DNA from: Endomychus coccineus
Taxonomy: Eukaryota > Arthropoda > Insecta > Coleoptera > Endomychidae
DNA length: 64,000 bases
Reading direction: 5' to 3'
Assembly: GCA_958510875.1 (NCBI GenBank)
Contig: OY294068.1
Span: 27,694,297 to 27,758,296 of the forward strand
Notes under the pieces: model-generated
Seen by the model: only the letters and a program-made list of their open reading frames with translations
Told to the model about the DNA's origin: nothing
The model's database searches: none
Made by a program: the position numbers and the translations under genes
In this document: positions 55,401 to 64,000 of the stretch, in pieces
How the letters are laid out: the number at the start of each line of letters is the position of its first letter
Numbering within the stretch: position 1 is the stretch's first letter

Positions 55401-55970
55401 CTCTTCAAATAGGAATGTACGTTACATAAAAATCTATCCAATACTCATCACAATGCAACAATACGTTACTTGACCATACGGAGTTATTCCGAATTGCTAT
55501 TCGTATCCAGAGCTGATTAACATGGAAAAAATTTCATATTCTGCATGATTCAAACCTTCATCAAGCATTCCTAAAATAGTAAACCAATGTAGTAGTGATA
55601 CAGGCTTAATTGTGCATTATATAAATGTGGAATATGTCATTTATTTAACGACCAACATAATTCCTCCACGATTTAGGTAGGAATACTTTTAATTAGGTAA
55701 CAATTGAACTTCGAATGATGAGACAGCGTTATGTAACACACATCTTATTAATATTCTACGTCATTCTACGATTAGAAATAGTTATTTATATGTAAAGTGT
55801 TACCATAAAACCAATCGCCGAGTTATTCCTAAACTACCCATAGCTACGAACCCTAAGGACCCGAACACCACATGACGATCTCTGCCAAACCATACTAAGG
55901 ACCTGAATACCACACAATAGTTAATTGATTAATTATTATATCCATTAGTTTATAAACTACCCCAATTTTG
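52500..55970. other. Long stretch without recognisable gene
   Basis: Only one dispersed repeat is seen (53615-53695, inverted at 33435-33510). The minus-strand frame at 54171-54443 has a possible splice-like edge near 54300 but no known domain. This could be old unique intergenic DNA. Confidence 0.45.
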
Positions 55971-55974
55971 AAAT

Positions 55975-56250
55975 ATCGCTCATTTTCTTCTGTAATTCGT
56001 CAACTTTAATATTCCATGTAGCTAATAGTGCAATGGCATCGTTTTTAACAAACTCCTCAAGTTCTGGAATTGGGTAAACAGTGATGAAAGCATGTTCATG
56101 GATTTCTCTACATCTTCCTGAGTACCTTGCAGAATTTTCGAGACTGCATCAATAGGTCCAAGTATTTCAATTCGAACTATTATCGATAGTAAAATCACTA
56201 GGAACATCAATTTTATCGGTAATTTTTCCGAAAGCTTTTTACCTTGAAAT
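55975..56250 (-). pseudogene. Possible hAT-type transposase fragment
   Basis: The minus-strand frame MMFLVILLSIIVRIEILGPIDAVSKILQGTQEDVEKSMNMLSSLFTQFQNLRSLL resembles the helical segment (xxLxxLxxxLxxINxxSKxLQ...) that surrounds the catalytic core of hAT/ZMYM-type transposases. A further 40 or so residues follow in another frame. No catalytic residue or dimerisation block is visible, so the call is tentative. Confidence 0.35.
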
Positions 56251-56685
56251 ATTACAAGTGAACATTGACGGCTTTATTTTCTGATAAGAACCCCCACACG
56301 AAAGTTCCAAATGTTTAATAATAAGTCGTATCCGACTCACTGTCATAGTTTACAGTTTCGTTCACAACATTTAGCTGGCATTCTGATATAAAATGAAACA
56401 AAAGAAAAATTATAAATTTCCTCACCAAGATCAATATATCCTCAAGAAAACTGATGAAACAGACTATTTATAACACAAAAAACTGTACCGGATGAATGAA
56501 ACAATACCAGGTTATTTTATTGTCACAATTATCACTTCACTCAAACTCTTAAGCTATACTTGTTGTTAAATTAAATGACTGACCGACATAACAAATTCTT
56601 CACTGCACTTACTGCAATATAATGGAGTTCCTCTCAGTATTCGTATGCGGCATCTCAGTTAGGTCAGTCCAAAGAATACCTCAAG
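56251..56685. other. No recognisable gene
   Basis: Nothing recognised. Confidence 0.45.
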
Positions 56686-56689
56686 TTTT

Positions 56690-56960
56690 TGGAAACCTAA
56701 TTATCAGAGGTCTCAGGGAAAGTTTCGCCAAATTCACGACACATGAGAAGCATATTTAAATAACACCGTTGTGAGTCAATGGATAGGTAGGGGAGAAAAT
56801 GCTCCCATACAGTGGCCCCCTAGTTCCCTCAACCTAAACCCTATGGACCTCTATTTTTGGTGACATATCTATCTTGAAATTAGAAATTTTCCTTAATTCA
56901 ACAAGACTAATTCAAGACTGCATTGTACATCATGGACACAATTTTGAAAACGTTTTGTAA
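56690..56960 (+). pseudogene. Mariner-like DDE transposase, C-terminal fragment
   Basis: Reads VSQWIGRGENAPIQWPPSSLNLNPMDLYFW, then a stop, and further on CIVHHGHNFENVL. This corresponds to WIGRGGPIxWPPRSPDLNPMDFYLWG...CIxxNGGHFExxL, the end of a mariner-like transposase with D as third acidic residue. The second catalytic Asp lies upstream and is not recognisable. Stops replace G of the WGH block. Confidence 0.6.
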
Positions 56961-57434
56961 TTTCTTGTTTTATTAACTTTGTTTTGCTAATATCTTTGTT
57001 TCGTTGTTAGTGAACGGCTGTTTCAAAATTAATAAATGCTTGACAGGCAGCTGGTGCAATAATTATGAAAAAAATTGTTTGGGCCTCCGAAAGAGTTGTG
57101 ATGCAGATGTACAATCATTATTTTTAGCAAAGAAAGGAAATAAGGTCAAAATTTGTGTAGAGATATAAAAGTTTTGATATGATTGGTATAATCGGAAATA
57201 CTTTTAAAGAAAAATTTTCTATTTCTTAAAAGTTCTGGTCATAGATGTAGAATGGGTTTTATTCCATCCCTTTCCTGAAAGAAAAATTAAACCACAATAT
57301 GTCAAACTAGTAGCATTTCTCAAGTAGAAACATTTTTTTTAATTGAACAATTTTGGAGTAAAAAAAACAATTATAACATCAATTTTCAATCGGCTGTAAC
57401 TTGTAAGGGAATGATGAAAATTTTACATGAAACA

Positions 57435-57448
57435 CCCCCCCCCCCCCC
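57435..57448 (+). repeat. Poly-C tract
   Basis: Fourteen consecutive C residues in an AT-rich context, near a block 'gaacaccccctgtag' (57498) that looks like a transposon end. It is a likely length-variable or assembly-sensitive site. Confidence 0.9.
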
Positions 57449-58555
57449 AAGATACACTGTGGAATCCCCATTTTCATTGACGGCACTTATTTTTGGAACA
57501 CCCCCTGTAGAAGCTAATATGGTGGCTTGAGAGCAAGATTGTGCTCTTATTCGGCATGATGAGATCTTCTCCAACAAGTTCCCTTCAACCGATTTAATTC
57601 ACCTGAGTGAAACATTTTCGCAGTTGGTATCAAAATATATGAATTTCTCCTACTAATTCGTGAAATGCATGTTGGTTGTTATGTTATGTTGAGTTTATAG
57701 TTAGGTTATAAAACTTCACTAGGATGTGTAGTAATTTTGTTCCTCTTAGACATTCATATACATGTAATTGACTTTGTTTCCTACAAGTTAATATTGCCAA
57801 GAGAGGTGGAAAAGTCTCAACTTTTGAAACAAGTCCTCCTATTTTATTTTATGTTGCAATTATGAATTCATTTCACGCCGGTAATGTACTCGTTATCTTC
57901 ATCTTCATTTGATGAAATCTGTCGGGGATCAACTAAGTAACGGAAACACGGAGAAGTTGTAATCTTGTAGTAAAATGAGCAGGCATGCAACAGTCGCTTG
58001 TTGTTGAGCCATTTTATCGCCTGAAGACGGCGATTTACACGTTTACACTTCTACCAATCAAACTTCAGACACAACACGATGATCTAATTGTTTGAGTTGC
58101 TCTAAACTCCAACAAACATCATTGTAAATCAATGTGAACAGTGCAACCAATTTCTAAAAGTTCCTGGCAGTTATATCGAAAAACTAATAGAGAAAAGAGA
58201 ACAGATGAAACATTTCAGCATTATTCTGTAATCTATAAAGAAAACTATATTGATTTACTCTTCCAAGTCCAGTTTTGGATATATGTTCAATGCTAATGCA
58301 CATTCCCTGTGAAATCGAAGGTGCATACTATCAGGTTGGTACTGTTGTTTCATATTACCCAGCTAATAATTTAATATAGATACGATGTTGAATTCAAATT
58401 ATTCTATGACATTTGGGAAAGTTTATTACAATGTTTATTCACCAGTTAACATAATATGATTGTTTAATTAGAATTCCAATGCTAATTGAAATGAATTAAC
58501 TTATGAAGTTTGTGCTACTAATTATAAATCTGGATGTTTCTAATGTCATTGTATC
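57449..58555. other. No recognisable gene
   Basis: Nothing recognised apart from the possible element end at 57498. Confidence 0.4.
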
Positions 58556-58559
58556 TATA

Positions 58560-59018
58560 GCGTAATAAACGGATGTCACGATGCGGCGAAGAAACAGATC
58601 GTGAACTTGCCGGAAGACTTTGAGATTAACACACATGGGAAGGTAGCGAGAGCCTATTTTAAGGAATTTTCAAGGTATAAAAAATCTTCACCTTTTTAGT
58701 GTCATCACTAGATGATACGGGATATGTTACATTAGAAATTTTTTTTTGATATAAGTGAATATGTTGGACTAATTGCTTTTCGAAATTGAAACTCAGATGA
58801 ATATCAACTGAAAATATCTGGAATACTGAACAATGAAAATATCACAAACTATTTGTTGGAGGCGGAGGACGAAACGTTCCTCCTAGTAAAAGTGATATTT
58901 GGCATAAATGGTGCTTGTGGAAGGAAAGAATTGAAAAACCTAAGGCCAGAAGATACGCTTCACGAAAGTTTGGTGTTTAGAATCCTTATACCCCATAGCA
59001 AAACTAACTTTATGTAAC
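58560..59018 (+). pseudogene. Crypton-like tyrosine recombinase, intron-less copy
   Basis: In one frame: VINGCHDAAKKQIVNLPEDFEINTHGKVARAYFKEFSRYKKSS (end of the SAM-like domain). After stops and a gap comes DISEYVGLIAFRN, stop, NSDEYQLKISGILNNENITNYLLEAEDETFLLVKVIFGINGACGRKELKNLRPED and IPHSKTN. The pattern DISKYxxLIAFLKR...PKKSxxFTxExIxxFLxEAPDExYLLxKVxxIFGIxGACRRxEL is the start of the Crypton-type tyrosine recombinase catalytic domain. The first catalytic Arg (in the RxxEL position) appears to be Gly here. The position of the intron in the 41.2-kb copy (AYxx|xxYxSS) is uninterrupted. Stops at 58702 and 58788 and the loss of the second half mark a pseudogene. Confidence 0.6.
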
Positions 59019-60736
59019 TCCTGGCAATACAAAAAAATTTATAGGGCTGAACGGAACATCACCTGTAGTTGTCAGGGAATGTGCATCTGAATTAACACCT
59101 GCAGGTTGTTCAATCATTCATACAAATATGGTGTGTTTCCTTCCGGCTGGAAGACAACTAGAGTCCAACCAAATAAATACATAATTAAAACATAGACATA
59201 TTAAAACAGAGAAAGTACAAAGGAGAACGTAGGTGCATAGATTAGGATAATAATATTACTGAAGTCACCATATATTGAACTATGTGTAGCAAAGCTGCCT
59301 TATTAATTATCAATTATAATTCATTCAGATATCTAAACAAGTTGCTGAAATCCAAGCTGGTTCTATGAACACCCATGCACGTGAATAGAAATAGGATATT
59401 CTTTGTTGCCTTTCTTTTATCACGGACAAGACATGAGTTCATTTCTTAGTACGACCGTCCTGTCATGAATTAATACAGTTTGTTCTTTAAATCTGTGGGA
59501 CGGAAACAAGATGTAGTCTCTGAATCCTTGTCAAGGAAGGGTCATCTTGATTTGTAAAATATTGACAAAATCGAGGAGGTTCCTCACAATTTCAATAGGA
59601 AATCATAAATTATTGATCGTTCTAATGAAAACAATTCCTTTACAGTATATTGGTAGTTAAGACATATGCTTATGATCTGATTTATAACGGCAGGTTGATC
59701 ATTTGCTATGGCTGTCTTTTCCTTTGAAGCTACAATCTATTCACGTAGCCATACATAAGACGTGTAGGACGTCGTCGTTTCTTATTAAACATGTCATCAG
59801 AATATTAACTTGATATAATTTTCATTCATACCTAAATTCAAAGAAGTCTAAGTGAGGTCATAAAATTAAGGTCACTAACAACAAAAATAGAATAGTTATT
59901 TTGTACCCAGCTCACTAGATTGGGGCAAGTCTCTCTCTTATTGGGTAAAAGCTACCACTCCCAAGCATATTGCCCAAATAGGAGTGGTTATCCAAGATTA
60001 TAAGAACCGAAGTCACCACAGTCAGTTATATTTTAACTTCTTGAGTTGAATCTTGCTTTGACTATTTCATCACTTAAATCATATTTTAGGAAACTTTCTG
60101 AGTTTTCTAGTTAAGCTTGCGTTGTGGTGTTTATTACTGAATACATAAAATTTAGAATTCCTGGTACATCCGGGCTGAGTTAAATTAGTTTTCACTTGAT
60201 ATCTAGGTTCTAATAACGTTAATTTGAAATTAAGGATTAGTTAATTGTTTCCTAAATCTAATGTAATTTTTTAAGTAATACTTTAGTTGTACTTAATTTT
60301 TTTACTTCTTTTTCATTGTTATAATTGTTTTAGTTCTTTATTATTATTGAATATTTTATATTTCTTTCGATAGAGAGTTTTTCTACTTAGCGTAGCTTAT
60401 CAACTACTCTCGATCACATAGTGCTCGATTGATATTTTAGTGTCTCAACCAAAGAAGAGTGAGTATTACATATACCTATCTATTGACCGTATTATTGCCT
60501 GACTTGCCTAGCTAGTGATATGGGGTCACTACCTGGTTATCGGTAGATACACATACTGCAAGTTATATTAATATTATTCAATAAAGCCAAACGATTTATG
60601 AATGATTTGGATGAAATAAGTGAATTGATAATCTTCAAGAAAACAAAGTAAACCAGAGAAGGGCTCGTTATTACATATGCAGATCAAAATGTTCATTCTT
60701 TTTTTTAGAGCGGGTGGGTATCTTTGTCAATATGTC
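59019..60736. other. No recognisable gene
   Basis: A short hairpin ACCACTCC...GGAGTGGT near 59951-59990 is the only structure noticed. Confidence 0.4.
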
Positions 60737-60744
60737 CACGAAAC

Positions 60745-61482
60745 TAGTGATGGGAATACCGGTTCCTCCCATGTCGCGTTACAGCCGCGAACGCTCCAGA
60801 AATATACCGCGACAAAATACTGCGATTTTGTAACCGAGTTGCCATGTGATTCGCTGTCGCTGATAGAAGGAACCGAAACGACAACTAAGGCGACGAGTAG
60901 TAGTAGTAGCGCAAAAATAAAACAGATATTGTTTATTCATTACAACAAAGACTGATTTATATGAGTATTACCTTATGATTTGTGCTAGTTACGTTATTTT
61001 ATAAAGTATTATTTTTGGATTTTCGTCATGTTCCTCCTGAGACTGATTTGTTCCATTTATTTCCATTTTTTATTTATTCTTTTGTTTTATTGGATAATAT
61101 ATGATTTGTTTCCAAATCGTTTATTTTTCAAATATATATTACATATTATTTACTAATTTGGAACGACCACTTTTTCATCTAAGACCTTTCGAATCTTCCT
61201 CCAAGTGTGGGTATACCTAATACAGTTTCTCGCCAATGTTCTTCACTTAAACATGGAACGTGGAACGGGTAACAAGCGAACAAGCCCATGGGTAAAGACG
61301 TGTCTGTTTCGTTCCACTCGTTCCGAGTAACGTCCGAACTAACGTCGTTCCTACTCCAGCGACCAGCGACTCAACTCAGTCGGTTCCGTGGAACCGGTTA
61401 CTTTATAGTTGTGGAGCGCGCGACAACGTTACAAAAAGATACCGCTCCAAAATCACGGTATCGAAATACCGACCCATCACTA
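60745..61482. mobile_element. hAT-type miniature element
   Basis: The ends TAGTGATGGG and CCCATCACTA are bordered by perfect 8-bp direct repeats CACGAAAC (60737-60744, 61483-61490). TAG...CTA-type ends with 8-bp duplications are characteristic of hAT elements. The terminal regions are GC-richer, with diverged inner inverted homology ('aataccgg' against 'gaaataccg'). The frames at 60677-60955 and 61288-61602 lack a hAT signature, so it is non-autonomous, 738 bp. Confidence 0.8.
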
Positions 61483-61490
61483 CACGAAAC

Positions 61491-61766
61491 TACATTCACT
61501 TTCATTTCTTTAGTCGTTCATATGTTCAAATTTGCTCGTAGAATGGAGAATCTCATGAAGAAGTATATAGTAGGGATATGTATAATAAAAATAAGAGGAT
61601 AAACGCCATTTTAAGCAACCACGAACGACTGCTTGGTTTTGGACTGTCGATGCTTTGAGGGTTATTTTGTGCGAAATCTGGAATTTTATTTGCATGATTT
61701 GTGCTCGTAAACATCCAATGGTCAGTACTATGTTGTGAACAAACTGTCAATTGAACAATAAATATA
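61491..61766. other. No recognisable gene
   Basis: Spacer; nothing recognised. Confidence 0.5.
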
Positions 61767-61767
61767 A

Positions 61768-61815
61768 TAGTCTAAGGGGTCCAAAAGAAAATAAAACTCA
61801 AAAACCACCGCAAAA
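61768..61815 (+). repeat. Direct repeat, first copy
   Basis: 'tagtctaaggggtccaaaa' followed by an A-rich run, 'aaaaaccacc' and 'gggttaa' recurs at 63651-63700, so the same short sequence flanks the SINE-plus-palindrome block. Confidence 0.7.
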
Positions 61816-61832
61816 AAGGGTTAAGTAATTTC

Positions 61833-61960
61833 TTCATAATCCTATGTTAAATTTTCTAAGTTATTTTCATAATTCAGAAAATTTAATCCCATATCTCTTG
61901 ATGCTTAGGTACACGAAATTTTGCCCAATTAAGCAAAGAAACCTTAACCTTGTCATGAAA
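61833..61960 (+). mobile_element. SINE body, copy 4 (headless)
   Basis: Body sequence ('ataatcctatgttaa', 'tacacgaaattttgcccaatt') as in the copy at 4703-4925; the tRNA-like head is absent. Confidence 0.6.
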
Positions 61961-62171
61961 TTGAAAAAAAGTTTAACTATAGCAAGTTGAACGTGTTAAA
62001 GTACATAATATAACCTTTCATTCGAGCCTAAGCAGAGCTACGAATTTTCCGCCAGTTGGGGGGCAGTTTGAAAATATCCGAAAGATGGACTAAAATTGAA
62101 TTTTAAACAAAATTATTATATATAAAAATTCTCGGGAAATAGGTCACAATAACACTTTGTTTTAACTATTC

Positions 62172-62213
62172 GTCTTTACGTACGTTTCGGTCTCACGACC
62201 ATCATCAGAAGAC
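62172..62213 (-). ncRNA. Hammerhead ribozyme candidate, left arm
   Basis: On the minus strand: stem I GTCTT, core CTGATGA, one extra T, stem II GGTC with GTGA loop and GACC, core GAAA, minimal stem III C(GTAC)G closed by the core A and a T, triplet GTA as the likely cleavage site, and stem I return AAGAC. All conserved core bases are present. The layout is a type I hammerhead with a minimal stem III, as known from Penelope-like elements. It points outward from the palindrome. Confidence 0.7.
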
Positions 62214-63283
62214 CCACTATGTCTAAAAAGGGGGTTTATTAAAACTAATTATAGCACAAGCGTCCAAATCGCACAATTTAACTTCAATTAAAAGAGCCCA
62301 CGCCGTCGAAACGAACAGAACCACGAATAATCGAAATTGTATCGTCAGAATTAATGTATAAAAAATTATTTTTTTGTAGTAAGAATCCGCTATTCAGTAA
62401 TATTATTAAAATATATGAGTGCATATTGATTGGTATTCTCACAACAAATGAGAAGAACGAAGTTATTTGTCAAGTATCTACTTTCGAAACCAGATGTGTA
62501 GGATTTATGACAAGGCCCTTAAGAACGGTTTCAGACCTGTACTGGGAAATAACTATTACGAATTCTTCCTAAAAACATTTTCTACACTTATAAAGACGTA
62601 TGTAAGAATTTGCAAGAGATTATTTAATCAAATTAGTATAAATATGACTTAGATTTTGTGTGTCTACCCTATGATTTACAGATTTGGGGTCCCGTTTTAT
62701 GTGAATCATCTCCAGGATAGATCTTTTATAATAATTGGTTTCCTTAGTTAAGATATTAACATTTTTGTAAGTAGATCTATCCTGGAGATGATTCACATAA
62801 AACGGGACCCCAAATCTGTAAATCATAGGGTAGACACACAAAATCTAAGTCATATTTATACTAATTTGATTAAATAATCTCTTGCAAATTCTTACATACG
62901 TCTTTATAAGTGTAGAAAATGTTTTTAGGAAGAATTCGTAATAGTTATTTCCCAGTACAGGTCTGAAACCGTTATTAAGGGCCTTGTCATAAATCCTACA
63001 CATCTGGTTTCGAAAGTAGATACTTGACAAATAACTTCGTTCTTCTCATTTGTTGTGAGAATACCAATCAATATGCACTCATATATTTTAATAATATTAC
63101 TGAATAGCGGATTCTTACTACAAAAAAATAATTTTTTATACATTAATTCTGACGATACAATTTCGATTATTCGTGGTTCAGTTCGTTTCGACGGCGTGGG
63201 CTCTTTTAATTGAAGTTAAATTGTGCGATTTGGACGCTTGTGCTATAATTAGTTTTAATAAACCCCCTTTTTAGACATAGTGA

Positions 63284-63325
63284 GTCTTCTGATGATGGTC
63301 GTGAGACCGAAACGTACGTAAAGAC
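63284..63325 (+). ncRNA. Hammerhead ribozyme candidate, right arm
   Basis: Same 42-nt motif as the left arm, on the plus strand: GTCTT, CTGATGA, T, GGTC-GTGA-GACC, GAAA, C-GTAC-G, TA, AAGAC. Stem I and stem II are fully paired. It also faces outward, so transcripts across either arm would carry one copy near their outer end. Confidence 0.7.
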
Positions 63326-63381
63326 GAATAGTTAAAACAAAGTGTTATTGTGACCTATTTCCCGAGAATTTTTATATATAA

Positions 63382-64000
63382 TTCATACTGGGTCAAGAAT
63401 CTTATTAAAACAAAATTATCTAATATTCCAGGCTGAAATTTAGACAGCTTTTTTCAACTATTATGAACTAGTTTTACAAAAAAAAGTCATCTAATTTTGT
63501 CAAGATTTGACCAAAATAACGAAATACGATTTTATTCAAAAAAAAAGGTATATATATATATAAGTTCCCGGAGGGTACCCAATCTCATGAAATTTGAACT
63601 GAACATTCCTCATCGACAATGAGAGGATTCGAATCACAAACATTAGCCCATAGTCTAAGGGGTCCAAAAAAAAATCAAAAACCACCTCAAAAACGGGTTA
63701 AAAACCTGTTTTTCGCATATACCAAAGGGTTGCACCAAACATTTGTAATAGAAATTGTAGGGTGTTTGTAGTCTTATTAATACGAACATTCTGCTCCTGG
63801 TCGCGACACTATATAACAAAGCCATCAAAAAATGCACAACTTCACTATATGATATTTGTGATGTTGAATTCCTATAAGCGAGCCTCATTCTCGGTGCAAG
63901 TTTATCCGTGTTCTATTCTTTAAGGTTATGGAGATTGTAGACAACCCAATATCAACAAATGATGCTGTTTTCGCAATAATATAAAACTACTTCACTGACA
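63382..64000. other. No gene; second copy of a short direct repeat
   Basis: 63651-63700 repeats 61768-61815. A (TA)n tract of about 12 bp lies near 63550. Nothing else recognised before the window ends. Confidence 0.45.

Larger units (their letters stand above)
62116..63381. repeat. 1.27-kb near-perfect palindrome of Penelope terminal repeats
   Basis: Arms 62116-62724 and 62773-63381 are both 609 bp and differ at only a few positions that I could spot (for example near 62216, 62327 and 62525). The spacer is 48 bp. The left arm and spacer are collinear with the tail of the PLE at 12833-13265. The repeated peptides encoded at 62354-62572 and 62925-63143 are the two arms read in opposite directions, not genes. 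An 11-bp direct repeat AAACAAAATTA occurs at 62105-62115 and 63408-63418, a possible target duplication. Confidence 0.85.

Noticed and set aside
58673..58702. Intron after FKEFSR (donor GTATAA) in the 58.6-kb Crypton-like copy
   Set aside because: Phases of the flanking pieces do not match, and reading straight through continues the family pattern (YKKSS), so no intron is needed.
62354..62572. 72-codon frame found twice (also 62925-63143)
   Set aside because: Identical copies reflect the palindrome arms within non-coding Penelope terminal sequence.

Overview
The window reads as AT-rich insect nuclear DNA that has been filled almost completely by transposable elements and their remains. The evidence is the mix of families: jockey-type and restriction-endonuclease-type LINEs, Penelope-like elements, mariner/Tc1, THAP/P-like, hAT, MULE, Crypton-like, Helitron and Helentron sequences, together with (TA)n tracts, intron-type splice sites and the absence of any bacterial gene organisation. 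I could not identify an intact host gene. Almost every recognisable reading frame is a broken transposon ORF. The order or species cannot be fixed from the sequence alone.

Layout. 1-4.9 kb: a LINE scrap, tRNA-derived SINE copies, and a Helentron (1013-4140) split by a 2-kb Tc1-type foldback element (1314-3319). 6.7-7.9 kb: a degenerate LINE reverse transcriptase with an unusual C-terminal domain. 9.2-11.8 kb: a dispersed repeat interrupted by a terminal-inverted-repeat (TIR) element that carries its own ~145-bp satellite with a three-monomer (~430 bp) higher-order period. 12-15 kb: a MULE transposase pseudogene, then an antisense Penelope-like element (RT with YVDD, GIY-YIG remnant, degenerate hammerhead motif). 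15.4-18 kb: a foldback element and a THAP-bearing P-like element with a nested mariner-type miniature element. 19-22.5 kb: two mariner derivatives. 22.7-29.3 kb: LINE and Penelope fragments, a Helentron with two tandem 5' ends, a second THAP element, and a jockey-type LINE interrupted by a mariner piece. 30.8-36.4 kb: small TIR elements and a LINE RT fragment. 37.4-43.5 kb: Penelope pieces with hammerhead-like tails, a Crypton-like fragment with an intron, and a third THAP element. 44.3-52.5 kb: the longest jockey-type LINE copy, a complete non-autonomous Helitron, and a Tc1 DD34E transposase. 53-60 kb: mostly featureless, with hAT, DDE and Crypton-like fragments. 60.7-63.7 kb: a hAT miniature element with perfect 8-bp target duplication, and a 1.27-kb near-perfect palindrome (two 609-bp arms) with a good hammerhead-ribozyme candidate near each outer end.

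The elements interact mainly by nesting. Several old elements act as landing sites for younger ones, and paralogous copies elsewhere in the window often show the uninterrupted arrangement, so relative insertion order can be read directly. The most interesting items are the palindrome with outward-facing ribozymes, the TIR-derived higher-order satellite, the four-member THAP/P-like family with 8-bp duplications and a conserved splice donor, the tandem Helentron ends, and the two Crypton-like copies, one with and one without an intron.
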